From: Candidatus Saccharicenans sp.
Lineage (GTDB): Bacteria; Acidobacteriota; Aminicenantia; Aminicenantales; Saccharicenantaceae
Direction of reading: 5' to 3'
NCBI GenBank assembly: GCA_030017715.1
Contig: JASEIU010000007.1
Location: 36,920-100,919 of the forward strand
Length of the DNA stretch: 64,000 bases
A model generated the notes under the pieces. It was not told the DNA's origin, did no database searches, and saw only the letters and a list, made by a program, of their open reading frames with translations. Positions 44,449 through 53,435 of the stretch are shown one piece after another (the first letter of the stretch is position 1; every line of letters starts with the position of its first letter). A program made the translations under genes and the position numbers.

Positions 44449-47400
44449 TCAGGAATTTTCCCCGGGCTCTTCTATCGGTTCGATCTCTTCCTCTGAAGTT
44501 GTCGGGAGGAGCTTTTGAGCCTGCCCTCCGGATTGCGGTTCGGGTGCCGGTCCGGTCCTGGTCTCAGGTTCTTCCTCCGGGCTGGCGGCTTCTTTTCTTT
44601 CCATCCTGACCGAATAGACCCGGGTGACGTTGGGTTCTTCCATGGTGGTGCCGTAGATGTAATCGGCCACTTCCATGGTCTTGTAGTTATGGGTGATGAT
44701 TATGAACTGGGTCTGATGCTTGATGGCTTTCATCAGGTTCAGGAACCGGCCCAGGTTGACCTCATCCAGGGCGGCGTCGACCTCGTCCAGGATGCAGAAC
44801 GGCGATGGTTTGTAACGGAACAGGGCGAACAGGAAGGCCAGGCTGGTCAGCGATTTCTCGCCGCCCGAAAGCAGAGTCAGATTCTGCACCCTTTTTCCCG
44901 GCGGTTGGGCCACGATTTCGACTCCGCTTTCCAGCGGATTTTCCGGCTCCAGCAGCTTGACTTCGGCCGTACCCCCGCGAAACAGCAGGGTGAAAATCTC
45001 CTGGAAGTTCTTGTTGACTTCTTCCAGAGCCTTGAGGAACTGGGTCTTGCTTTCCTCGTCTATTTTCTTGATGGCTTCCTGGGTGGAGTCGATCGAGTCG
45101 CGCAGGTCCTGCCGCTGCTGGATTAAAAAGTCATACCTTTTTTTCTGCTCCAGATACTCTTCCTCGGCCATCATGTTGACCTGGCGCAATCGCTGCAGCG
45201 CCTCGCGGACAGCTTCCAGCTCCCTTTCCAGGTCCTCATCGCCGAGCTCGCGGGCCGGGACAGGCGGTTTGCCGCGTCGCCTTTCCTTCGGCTTTTCCTC
45301 CGTCCTTTCTTCGGGCTTTGCCTCGGGTTTTTCCTCCGGCTTCTCCGGGGCTTCTTCCTCGGCTTCATCTCCCTCTTCGGCCAGAGCCCTGGCCAGTTCT
45401 TCGCTCTCGGCTCCCGGCCGGGTTTCCCCGCCTTCGGTCTCTATTTCCTGTTTCAGTTCCAGCAGGTTCTTCTTCAATTCCTGCCAGCAGGTTTCTTCCA
45501 GGTTGACCCGGTCCCTTTCTGCCTCAGCCCGCCGGATTTCAAGCCGGGTTTTTTCCTCGCGGGCTTTTTCTTCCTCGCTTCTCAGCCCCGCCAGACGGGC
45601 TTCCATCTCCTCCAGCTCTTTCTGGAGGAAGGGCACCAGCCGGTCCTGCTCGGCCAGCCCTTCTTCTTCCTTCCGGGCTTCTGTTTCCAGCTGGAAGGCT
45701 TTCTGTTTTAGTTCTTCGATCAGTCCGGCCAGACGTTCTTTTTCTTCCTGGCCGGTGTAGACTTCCATTTCCAGAATTCCCAGTTTGGCGGTTATCGCCT
45801 GCTGCCTTCTTTCCAGCGACTGAAGGCTGTTGCGGCTGTTGTTAATTTTTTCCTGGAGGAGGTTGAACTCGGAGCGCAACTGATAGGCTTTTTCTTCTTC
45901 GGCCCTGTGATTTTCCTTAACCAGATTTAGGGTTTCTTCTCTTTCCTTGATTTTCTGCTTGATTTCCTCCAGTCCGGATTCTGTGGCCTGAAGTCCGCCC
46001 TGAGCTTCTTCCCTCTGCCGCTGCAGGGCTTCTTTTTCCTGCTGCTGGATCTTCTCTTCTTTCTCCAGGATTTCCAGGGCGGTTGAGATTTTCTGCAATT
46101 CCAGGCGGACGAATTTATTTTCCCGTTCCAGGTCGGAGATTTTCTTATCGGACTGCTGCAGCCGGCTCCCGGCTTCTTCCAGTTTTTTTTCCAGGAGGGC
46201 CCGGTTTTCGGCGGCCGATTCGATTTCTTTGAGGAGAGGTTCTTTTTCGGCCTCCAGGCTCTGCAGTTCCTGGAGCAGACGTCTTTTTTCCTGACTCAGG
46301 GTGAACAGCCCTTCTTTTTTCTGCCCGGTCTTAAGCAGACCTGATGACTGCAGCAGGTCGCCCCCGACTGTTATGAAGTTTAACTCCGGATACTGTTCCC
46401 AGAGCCGGACGGCCGTCAGGACATCGTTGACGATGACCGCTTCCGAAAGAGACGAGGTGTGTCTTTCCAGCCCGGATTTGGCTTTGATTTTCTGCTTCAG
46501 GAGCCCTAAGACTCCTTCGGCCTGAAGCAAGCTATCCGGAACCGCGCGACTCGATTTCTCCGACAGGAGGAGAAGTGTCTGCCGGTCTTTGAGCGGAATA
46601 TTTTCTTTGAATTTTTCCAGAAGGATGGCCTGGGCCCGGGCCTCTTCTTTCCAGAAAAGGTCAAACAACGGGGCGGCCTCTTCCTGAATTTCCACCAGCT
46701 CCGAGAACCAGCCCAGGGCTCCCGGCGCCGGCTGGCGGTCGGCTGACTCGCGCTCCACCTCGGCTATTTTTTCCAGGGCCTGAAGCTGGTGTCCTTTTTC
46801 TTCGATTTTTCGGTTGAGACGGGTCAGATTTTCTTCCAGGGCAGTCAATTTCTGACTCAGCGAGTTCAGTTCCCGGGACAGGTCGGCCTGCTCCGACTGC
46901 TGGAGCTCTTTTTCTTCCTGGCTCCGGTTAAGCTCTGCCTGAAGAGAGGCCAGACGGTTTTCCACCTGTTGTTTCTGAGTCAGATAATCTTCTTTTTCTC
47001 GTTCGATTTTTTCGGCCGCTTTCAGCACCAGTTCCAGCTCTTTTTCCAGCCGGTAAAAGTTATTGCGGATTTCTGTGGCTTCCTGAATTTTCTGCATCTG
47101 CTCACGGCGAAGCCCGGAGAGAAGCTCTTCCTCGGCAGCCGTCAGGCGGGCGGCTTCTTCCAGGGCCGCCCTTTTTTCTTCAACCTGGACGGTGGTGGTT
47201 TCCAGAGCTTTTTGCAGCTCGGTCAGCCTAACGATGGTGCCGGTTTTTTCTTCTTCCAGGGCCTTAATTTCGTTCTGGAGTTCAACCCGGTCGGTTTCGG
47301 CTTTCTGCCGGGAAGTCTCCAGGTACTCTAAGCGCTTGCTTTCCCGCTCGATTTCACCCTCGAGCCGCGACAGCTGAGATTTCAGGCTGAATGTCCGCTC

Positions 47401-48237
47401 CTGGCGGTCCTTAAGCACCTTTTCCAGGTCCCACAGCTCTTTTCTCTTCCGGGCGAGTTCTTTTTCCTCTGCCCGGACGGCTTCCAGTGCTTCCTGCTCT
47501 CTGGAATCGGCCTGCTGCAGACTGGCCTGTATTTCCTCCAGGGACTTTTCCAGTTGTCTCATCCGGCGGTAATAGTGATGGGTGACGAGCTCGCGCTGCC
47601 TTTCCCGCAGGCGGCGGACCCGGGCTGCAGCCAGCGCCTGGCGGTAGAGGGAATTTTTGGATTTTTCGACTTCGATGATGATGTCTTCCAGGCGGATGAG
47701 GTTCTGCTCGCTCGATTCCAGCTTGTTTTGTGCCTGCCTCTTCTTGTCCTTGTAATAGGCGGTTCCGGCCGCTTCTTCGATCAGCAGCCTTTTTTCCTGA
47801 GGCTTGGAGGTGACGAAGGAGCCGATGGCTCCCTGTTCTATGACAAAGTATTCTTTCTCGCCGATCGAATGCTTCCAGAGTTCGTCCTGAATATCTTTCA
47901 GCCGGACGGCCTTGCCGTTCAGGCGGTATTCGCTTTCGCCCGAGCGGAAGACCCGGTGGGAGATTACCAGCTCTTCCTCGTTTCCGAGGGTGATGACACC
48001 GTCGGCCATGCTGAGCGGCGGGCGCTTGGCGTTGCCGTTGAAGATGAAATCCTCCGTTCGGTCGCCGCGGACTGATTTCAGCCGCAGGCCGCCCAGAACC
48101 CAGAGAATGCCGTCAACTATGTTGCTTTTGCCGGTTCCGTTCGGCCCGACGATGGCCGTTATGCCGGGGTGAAAGAGAATTTTGGTGCGGTCGGCAAATG
48201 ATTTGAAACCCTGAACTTCCAGTTTCTTTATGAACAT
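44449..48237 (-). CDS. smc: Chromosome segregation protein SMC
   Basis: A 1262-residue SMC ATPase. The N-terminal head has Walker A GPNGTGKSNIVD (31-42), two long coiled coils flank a hinge-like region (about 500-640), and the C-terminal head has signature LLSGGEKSLTSLAF near 1120 and Walker B CILDEVDAALDEVN. It condenses and segregates chromosomes with ScpA/ScpB, neither of which is in this window. Two oddities are visible. A Glu/Lys/Pro-rich low-complexity insert lies at about 950-997, between the returning coil and the C-terminal head. An acidic, Pro-rich tail lies beyond about 1215. The hinge lacks an obvious Gly-rich dimer motif. It is a single gene, 231 bp from the divergent tRNA-Thr. 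Confidence 0.96.
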   Translation of the reverse strand: MFIKKLEVQGFKSFADRTKILFHPGITAIVGPNGTGKSNIVDGILWVLGGLRLKSVRGDRTEDFIFNGNAKRPPLSMADGVITLGNEEELVISHRVFRSGESEYRLNGKAVRLKDIQDELWKHSIGEKEYFVIEQGAIGSFVTSKPQEKRLLIEEAAGTAYYKDKKRQAQNKLESSEQNLIRLEDIIIEVEKSKNSLYRQALAAARVRRLRERQRELVTHHYYRRMRQLEKSLEEIQASLQQADSREQEALEAVRAEEKELARKRKELWDLEKVLKDRQERTFSLKSQLSRLEGEIERESKRLEYLETSRQKAETDRVELQNEIKALEEEKTGTIVRLTELQKALETTTVQVEEKRAALEEAARLTAAEEELLSGLRREQMQKIQEATEIRNNFYRLEKELELVLKAAEKIEREKEDYLTQKQQVENRLASLQAELNRSQEEKELQQSEQADLSRELNSLSQKLTALEENLTRLNRKIEEKGHQLQALEKIAEVERESADRQPAPGALGWFSELVEIQEEAAPLFDLFWKEEARAQAILLEKFKENIPLKDRQTLLLLSEKSSRAVPDSLLQAEGVLGLLKQKIKAKSGLERHTSSLSEAVIVNDVLTAVRLWEQYPELNFITVGGDLLQSSGLLKTGQKKEGLFTLSQEKRRLLQELQSLEAEKEPLLKEIESAAENRALLEKKLEEAGSRLQQSDKKISDLERENKFVRLELQKISTALEILEKEEKIQQQEKEALQRQREEAQGGLQATESGLEEIKQKIKEREETLNLVKENHRAEEEKAYQLRSEFNLLQEKINNSRNSLQSLERRQQAITAKLGILEMEVYTGQEEKERLAGLIEELKQKAFQLETEARKEEEGLAEQDRLVPFLQKELEEMEARLAGLRSEEEKAREEKTRLEIRRAEAERDRVNLEETCWQELKKNLLELKQEIETEGGETRPGAESEELARALAEEGDEAEEEAPEKPEEKPEAKPEERTEEKPKERRRGKPPVPARELGDEDLERELEAVREALQRLRQVNMMAEEEYLEQKKRYDFLIQQRQDLRDSIDSTQEAIKKIDEESKTQFLKALEEVNKNFQEIFTLLFRGGTAEVKLLEPENPLESGVEIVAQPPGKRVQNLTLLSGGEKSLTSLAFLFALFRYKPSPFCILDEVDAALDEVNLGRFLNLMKAIKHQTQFIIITHNYKTMEVADYIYGTTMEEPNVTRVYSVRMERKEAASPEEEPETRTGPAPEPQSGGQAQKLLPTTSEEEIEPIEEPGENS

Positions 48238-48415
48238 CTGGCCTTATTCCTTCCTGGATTCAGCCGGCGGCTGTTCAGTGGTTGGTCCTTGCCTGGCTGA
48301 ATTTAAGTTCCTACCACCAGCGGGCCTGGCTTTAAGATGAGTATTGTAATCAAATAAGGGGCGTTTTTGAAGGGCAGACCCCAATTTTTATGGAAACCTC
48401 AGGCCGGCGGCCGCG

Positions 48416-48445
48416 TTGTCGCCCCGAGGGCAGCTGTGCTATAAT
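48416..48445 (+). promoter_or_regulatory. tRNA-Thr promoter
   Basis: TTGTCG (48416-48421), 18-bp spacer, TATAAT (48440-48445). +1 near 48452, 16 bases before the tRNA. Confidence 0.7.
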
Positions 48446-48467
48446 CTTTGCCTGATTCTACGGGGAA

Positions 48468-48540
48468 GCCAGCGTAGCTCAGCCGGCAGAGCAGCTGATT
48501 CGTAATCAGCGGGTCGGAGGTTCGAATCCTCTCGCTGGCT
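48468..48540 (+). tRNA. tRNA-Thr (anticodon CGT)
   Basis: Acceptor GCCAGCG pairs with CGCTGGC. The anticodon stem GCTGA/TCAGC carries loop TTCGTAA with anticodon CGT. T stem GGAGG/CCTCT, loop TTCGAAT. Discriminator T; CCA not encoded. The 3' acceptor strand GCTGG (48534-48538) can also pair with CCAGC at 48543-48547, followed by CTGCTTTTT, making a terminator that shares bases with the tRNA. Confidence 0.94.
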
Positions 48541-48700
48541 CTCCAGCCTGCTTTTTATTCCTTTCTAATCATCCCTTTAAGGGTTAAAAAATCTCACCCC
48601 CCGAATCATCAGGAGGGGGTATTGTCCGGGATTCTGGATGGTTTATGCTGGGGACGAACGCGGTCCTCCAGAGGCGTAAGAAAGGGTAAAAGAGGCCAGG

Positions 48701-49548
48701 ATGAAAAAACCCGTGAGCGGAAAATTGACGGCGGGGATTTTCCTGCTGCTGGTTATGGCCGGCTCCCTTCTGGCTCAACCCAGAAAGTACCAGGTAATCG
48801 CTACTGAGACCAGGTTGCACCTTGACCCCGACGACCGCAGCCCGGTAGTGGTCAGCGCCCCCGGGGATCTATCCTGACTCAGGCCAGCGCCGTCAGATTC
48901 CGCCACAACTGGATCTTTGTCTATTATTACCACCCGGAAAAACAGAAGACCCTGGCCGGGTACGTCTGGGAACCGGGTTTGAGAAAACTCTTCCCGACAG
49001 TCAATGCCAGGTTGATTTATAACGGAGAAAATGTGACTGAACCGGCCGAGCTGGATTTCAGCCGGGATATTCAGTTCCCTCATCTATGGGGAATGCCGGC
49101 CCAGAAGTTGCTGGAAGTGGAAGGCGAGCCTTTGAGCCGGGAAAAATCCGGAGAAGAGGAAATCATTCAGTATCAGAGAGAAATCGCCAATCGCCGCTGT
49201 CTGGTGGAGTACGTCTTCATTCAGGACCAGCTGACCGCGGCCCGGTTTTTTATCATGGATACTTTTACTGATTACAATTATTACATTTCTGATTTCATGA
49301 AAGCCAAGAGTTACCTGGTGCAGAGGTTCGGACTGCCCTCAGACGACCAGACTGTCTGGCTCGACCGGACATACCAGGAGAGAAAAGAATACTGGGGCCG
49401 GGCCCTGGGTTCGGGCCTGGTGGAATTCAGGTCGAGCTGGGTGATCGGCGAGACCGAAGTGGAACTGGTGCTGACCGGTTCGGACAACCGGGTGGCCTTC
49501 ATGGCCGAGTGCGTCGGCCAGAAGTATAAGAGTTTTTTCTCCCATTGA
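48701..49548 (+). pseudogene. Secreted SH3-like domain protein interrupted by a frameshift
   Basis: ATG 48701 opens a signal peptide (MKKPVSGKLTAGIFLLLVMA) and the start of an SH3-like fold (KYQVIATETRLHLDPDDRSP), then hits a stop at 48876-48878. The rest of that fold (ILTQASAVRFRHNWIFVYYY) and a well-conserved-looking C-terminal domain continue in another frame to TGA 49548. Restoring one base in the C5-G4 run at 48858-48866 joins the two into one protein of about 282 residues. The C-terminal part (about 110-282) is unrecognised. The break may be a real mutation, a sequencing or assembly error in a homopolymer, or programmed slippage. Downstream an ATG at 48979 could restart only a headless fragment. 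Confidence 0.7.
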
Positions 49549-49897
49549 CCCCCTTTTACCCCCTATAAACCCCTCCTTTCTCGCCCCTTTTCCGGAAGGA
49601 AGGGGGGCGTCTCATGGCGCGGGAACCAGTCCCGACGGTTCCCCCCACATCAGAAAGTGGGCGCCCCCCTCCGCCTGAGCTAGAAAATATCAGACATATC
49701 GCCCCCGGGGCTTTTCCTGTCCGGAGGGATCGCGGAAGATTAAAACGGAAGGCCAGGATAGCCAGATTGCCATAAAAAACTTGACCTATTCCAGGCAGAT
49801 TAGGGTAGAAATAAACCGCTCTGGTATCAGTAAACCGGGCTTTTGAATTAAACCGCTGATTGGATATTGGTATTCAGTCCGCTTTGGGAAGCTGAGG
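49549..49897. other. Intergenic region holding the solitary structured repeat
   Basis: Apart from the repeat at 49601-49680, no gene is seen. A+T-rich DNA at 49740-49870 has no clear promoter. The right end abuts the stop of the minus-strand GGDEF-like gene. Confidence 0.4.
49601..49680 (+). repeat. Structured three-way-junction repeat, solitary copy
   Basis: P1 pairs GGGGGGCG (49602-49609) with CGCCCCCC (49662-49669). P2 pairs GGGAACC (49621-49627) with GGTTCCC (49637-49643) around AGTCCCGAC. P3 pairs CCCAC (49644-49648) with GTGGG (49657-49661) and abuts P1 exactly. P2 and flanks match the tandem copies at 23.9-24.3 kb, while P1 and P3 differ in sequence but still pair. It ends in TCCGCCTGAGC, like TCCGCTATGTGAGC there. 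Confidence 0.75.
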
Positions 49898-50848
49898 TCA
49901 GGGTTCCTTCTGGGTGAAGGTCAGAGAGACCCGGTTGCGGCCCAGCCACTTGCTGTGCAGCATAAGCTGTTCAGCCCGCTTAACCAGGGATTCCACAGTG
50001 TCGAAGCGCTGTACCAGCGTGGCTCCCATGGAAATGGTGGCATTGAGCAGGCCGGTTTCTATGGTGATGTAGGATTCAGCCACCAGCAGGCGCAGTTTAT
50101 TGGCCACTATATCCAGTCGGTTTTCATCAATGTTGAGCAGGCAGATTATGAACTCCTCGTTGTCCCAGCGGGCCACCATGTCCAGGTAACGTATGTTTTT
50201 CTGGATGGTGCGGGCAATCATCCGGATGAGCTTGGCGCCGTTAAAGCGGCCGAACCGTTCCTGTACCTTGTTATAATTATCGATGTCGGCGAAAATCAGT
50301 CCGAACGGTATGTTATATTTCTGGAATTCGCTGATCTTGTTTTTGAGATACATCTCCATGCACAGCCGGTTGGGGATGCCGGTGTCCAGGTCCAGAAGCT
50401 GCATTTTTTCCAGCTCCGGAACACGCAGGGGAATGGTGATGGCGGGCGATGTGCTGGTAAATACCAGGGCCACCCCGACGGCCAGGCCGTCCGGGTTCAG
50501 CATCGGAAGAGCTTTCAGCCTGACCGGGACTCGATAACCGGCTTTATTCTGGATGAAAACCTCCACCACCTGGGGAGCCTTGTCCTTGAAAACCTTTTCG
50601 CACATACAATTTTCGCCGCACAGGCTCTGGCCGGTGTAATCGGTGTATAAAGCCGGTTCGGCCTGGCAGCATCTGCCCTGCATCTCTTCTCTCTTGAAAC
50701 CGGTCAAATCTTCGGCTGCCCTGTTCCAGAAAATGATTTTTTTGTCTTGGTCCAGCAGGGCGCAGCCGTCCGTCGTGTAATCAAGAAGCTGGCGGACAAA
50801 ATCAATCTTAGCCTGATCGATGATGTCTAAAATTGCCTTTTCCACCAT
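49898..50848 (-). CDS. PAS domain protein with degenerate GGDEF domain
   Basis: A 316-residue soluble protein. A PAS domain (about 15-130) contains a Cys cluster, Cys60, 61, 77, 81 and 83, inside the motif GRCCQAEP...LCGENCMCEKVF, similar to Cys-rich PAS domains proposed to bind metal or Fe-S. The C-terminal part (about 150-310) aligns with GGDEF diguanylate cyclases (DLDTGIPNRLCMEMYL, FADIDNYNKVQERFGRFNG), but the signature is D-N-E-E-F (229-233) and the GHxxGD segment is RFNGA, so GTP cyclisation is unlikely. It probably works as a sensor or nucleotide-binding effector. AAGGAAG upstream of the ATG supports the start. It lies just before the exopolysaccharide locus and might regulate it. Confidence 0.85.
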   Translation of the reverse strand: MVEKAILDIIDQAKIDFVRQLLDYTTDGCALLDQDKKIIFWNRAAEDLTGFKREEMQGRCCQAEPALYTDYTGQSLCGENCMCEKVFKDKAPQVVEVFIQNKAGYRVPVRLKALPMLNPDGLAVGVALVFTSTSPAITIPLRVPELEKMQLLDLDTGIPNRLCMEMYLKNKISEFQKYNIPFGLIFADIDNYNKVQERFGRFNGAKLIRMIARTIQKNIRYLDMVARWDNEEFIICLLNIDENRLDIVANKLRLLVAESYITIETGLLNATISMGATLVQRFDTVESLVKRAEQLMLHSKWLGRNRVSLTFTQKEP

Positions 50849-51061
50849 CTATCACTTCCTTGCCGTTTGATGGTCTTGGTTCAATTCCCAAATTGAAGAT
50901 TTTATGTTTTTTTCATCCTTATATAGCATTTGCTCCGGTTTGTCAAAAGCATGCCAGGGCCACCCCGGGCCAGCAGGAACAGGCACTGTTTGAAATCGTC
51001 CGAACCTATTATCATTTTCCGGAAAATCCCGTTGGTTTTCAATATAATCTTCCCTCCCCCC

Positions 51062-53344
51062 TCACAGCGGCTTGGAATAGTGATAATACTGACGGGCGTA
51101 GTAACCTTCCTGTTCGAGAAGGCTCACTCCGTTAATAATGATCCCGAGGCAGTTAATCCGGTGGGCTTCAATCTTATTTCTGGCCTGTTTCAGGGCGTTC
51201 AGGGGGGTCTGACCGGCTCTGACCACAAGAATCAGACCGTCAAGCTGCTTGCCGAGCACCAGGGCATCGGAAACGGCCAGCACCGGCGGAGAATCAAACA
51301 GAACGAAGTCGAACTGCTGTTTCAGAAAGGTGATAAAAGCCTTCATCTTGTCGGAGAATATAATTTCCAGCGGGTCCGATGGAGTAATTCCGGAAGGCAC
51401 CACAAACAGGTTGGTATAAGGTGTCGGCCGGATTATTTCTGAGGCGTCGACAATCGCGCTCAGAAAATGGGTCAGCCCCCAGGTATAATCGATATTGAAA
51501 ATTTCCTGCTGCCGGGGCTTTCTCAGGTCGGAATCGACGATGACCACCCGTTTGTGAGCCTGGGCCAGGGTCAGCCCCAGGTTGGAGATAACCGCCGATT
51601 TGCCGTCCTGGCTGAGAGGGCTGGAGAAAATCAAAGCTTTGCGGGCCGGCCCTTCAAACGACAGAAGAAGCGAAGTCCTGATCGACCGGAAAGATTCTGA
51701 CTGAATCGAGTGGGGTTCACGCTGAACTATGAGTTCAATTTTATAGTTGTTTTCGGGAGCTTCAGCAGGGACCGGTGGGACATTTAGTGAAACAGTTTTC
51801 GGGCTGGGCTTGCCGTCCTTTTTTCTTTTCTTCTTATCGAAAATTACCGGATTGCCTTTAAGAAGGCTCTTTAGAGTTCTGAACTCAGCCCGGGGACCCT
51901 TCGGCTTGTATTCTTTCTCGAAAGCCGGAATGGTCCCGATGGTAATCCAGCCGGTAGTCTGGGTGATGTCGCGTGATGATTTGACGGTGGCCACCAGGTA
52001 ATTTATGAAGAGCGAAGTGCCGGTGCCAGCGGCCAGCGCCAGCAGGAATCCGATCAGGAAAGTCTTGCGCCTGTTGGGGAAGGCTGGATCGACAGGAACT
52101 GAAGCTCTGTCCACAATCCAGACGTTAAGGGCCTGCAGGTCCTTGAGCCTCGAAGCCAGGTCTGTTTCGCTCTGCCGCTTGGAAAGTGCTTCCAGCAGGG
52201 CTTTTTTGTTTTCGGTTTCAATCTTGAGGCTATTGTAAAGAATAGCCGTGCTATTGGCTTTGTAAGCCTGGACTTTCAGTTCATCCAGCAGTCTCTGCAA
52301 ATTCTGTTCTCTGGCCAGAGCCCCCTGATATTCGGCATAGGCCGTCTTGATAAGATTCTCTTTTTCATTGGTGAGAGCTTCATAGGTAGCTTCAATTTCT
52401 GATTTTAGCTTCTGCATTTCCGGGTACTCAGGCCGCAGTGTGGCCAGGCGCCGGGCGTATTCGCGGCTCAGCAGGGCGTACTGCTCGCGCAGTCGGGCGA
52501 CAGCCGGGTTGGCCGGCGATTCAGGCAGTTCTTCCGGCCTGAGAGCTTTGAGCTGATTGTAGGTGGTGTATTTGTTAACCCGGTCCAGGGTGGCGGCTGT
52601 CAGGGCAGTATTAACTTCGGTGATTTTGGAAATTAAAGGCGCTTCGGCCGAGCTCAGGGGGAGAATTCCCTGGGCCGTTCCCAGCTCGGCCAGTTTCTTT
52701 TCGGCTTCTTCGATGTCTTTCCTCAGAGCGGAAATCTGGGTGCTGAGGAATTCGGTGGCCTGTTCTGAGGCGGTATATTTACGCTTTATAAGCATTTCAA
52801 TGTAAGAATCAAGCAGGGTATTCAGGATGTCAGCAGCCAGGCGCGGGTTCTTATGGTCAAAATTTACCTGAATAAGTTTTGTCCCGGAGATGGGCGAAAC
52901 GCTTAGGCTGGCGATGAATTCATCGATCAGTCTTTCCTTGAAAACCGGGTCGTCGGGTGAAACTTGTTCTCTGGAAATCTTTACCGGCAATTTGGGACCC
53001 ACAAATTCCGGATGTTCAAGAAGCTTCATCTTGTCTATGACATCCGAAGCCAGCGACCGGCTTTTGAGCAGCAGGGCATGGCTCTGGGAATTGATTCCGC
53101 CGCTCAGCCGGCTTAATTCCTCAAAGGGGAGCACGCTCTGGGTCTCGTCTATCCAGATTGAGCCTCTGGCCGAGTAGATGTGAGGTGAAATAAAGATGTA
53201 AACCAGAGTCAGGGTCACGACCAAAACGGCCACGCTCAAGCCGGTCCATTTCCACCTGAGTATGGCATTCCAGTAATAAATTATTTGTTCCAGCAGATTC
53301 TGCTGGGCTGGCCGGTTGGTAGCGGTCGAAGGTGTTTTATCCAT
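51062..53344 (-). CDS. Polysaccharide co-polymerase / BY-type tyrosine autokinase fusion (Wzc/GumC-CpsD type)
   Basis: A 760-residue inner-membrane protein. The N-terminal Wzz domain has a first helix near 35-57, a large periplasmic coiled-coil part and a second helix near 430-455. The C-terminal cytoplasmic BY-kinase (about 530-760) carries Walker A QDGKSA (Lys582), Walker A' VVIVDSDLRKP and Walker B FVLFDSPP. It ends in a Tyr cluster (YYARQYYHYSKPL), the autophosphorylation tail. Such proteins control chain length and export of capsule or exopolysaccharide through cycles of phosphorylation. It is last in a minus-strand cluster with the Wza-like exporter (92 bp upstream) and outer-membrane barrel. 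AGGA six bases before the ATG is the likely ribosome-binding site. Confidence 0.95.
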   Translation of the reverse strand: MDKTPSTATNRPAQQNLLEQIIYYWNAILRWKWTGLSVAVLVVTLTLVYIFISPHIYSARGSIWIDETQSVLPFEELSRLSGGINSQSHALLLKSRSLASDVIDKMKLLEHPEFVGPKLPVKISREQVSPDDPVFKERLIDEFIASLSVSPISGTKLIQVNFDHKNPRLAADILNTLLDSYIEMLIKRKYTASEQATEFLSTQISALRKDIEEAEKKLAELGTAQGILPLSSAEAPLISKITEVNTALTAATLDRVNKYTTYNQLKALRPEELPESPANPAVARLREQYALLSREYARRLATLRPEYPEMQKLKSEIEATYEALTNEKENLIKTAYAEYQGALAREQNLQRLLDELKVQAYKANSTAILYNSLKIETENKKALLEALSKRQSETDLASRLKDLQALNVWIVDRASVPVDPAFPNRRKTFLIGFLLALAAGTGTSLFINYLVATVKSSRDITQTTGWITIGTIPAFEKEYKPKGPRAEFRTLKSLLKGNPVIFDKKKRKKDGKPSPKTVSLNVPPVPAEAPENNYKIELIVQREPHSIQSESFRSIRTSLLLSFEGPARKALIFSSPLSQDGKSAVISNLGLTLAQAHKRVVIVDSDLRKPRQQEIFNIDYTWGLTHFLSAIVDASEIIRPTPYTNLFVVPSGITPSDPLEIIFSDKMKAFITFLKQQFDFVLFDSPPVLAVSDALVLGKQLDGLILVVRAGQTPLNALKQARNKIEAHRINCLGIIINGVSLLEQEGYYARQYYHYSKPL

Positions 53345-53435
53345 TTTATATCCTGATTTTAAGTTTTAATTTTGTTTTTTCACCTGATTTGTACCAGCCT
53401 GGATTATCTCCGCATGTCTTTCTTATATTTTCAAT

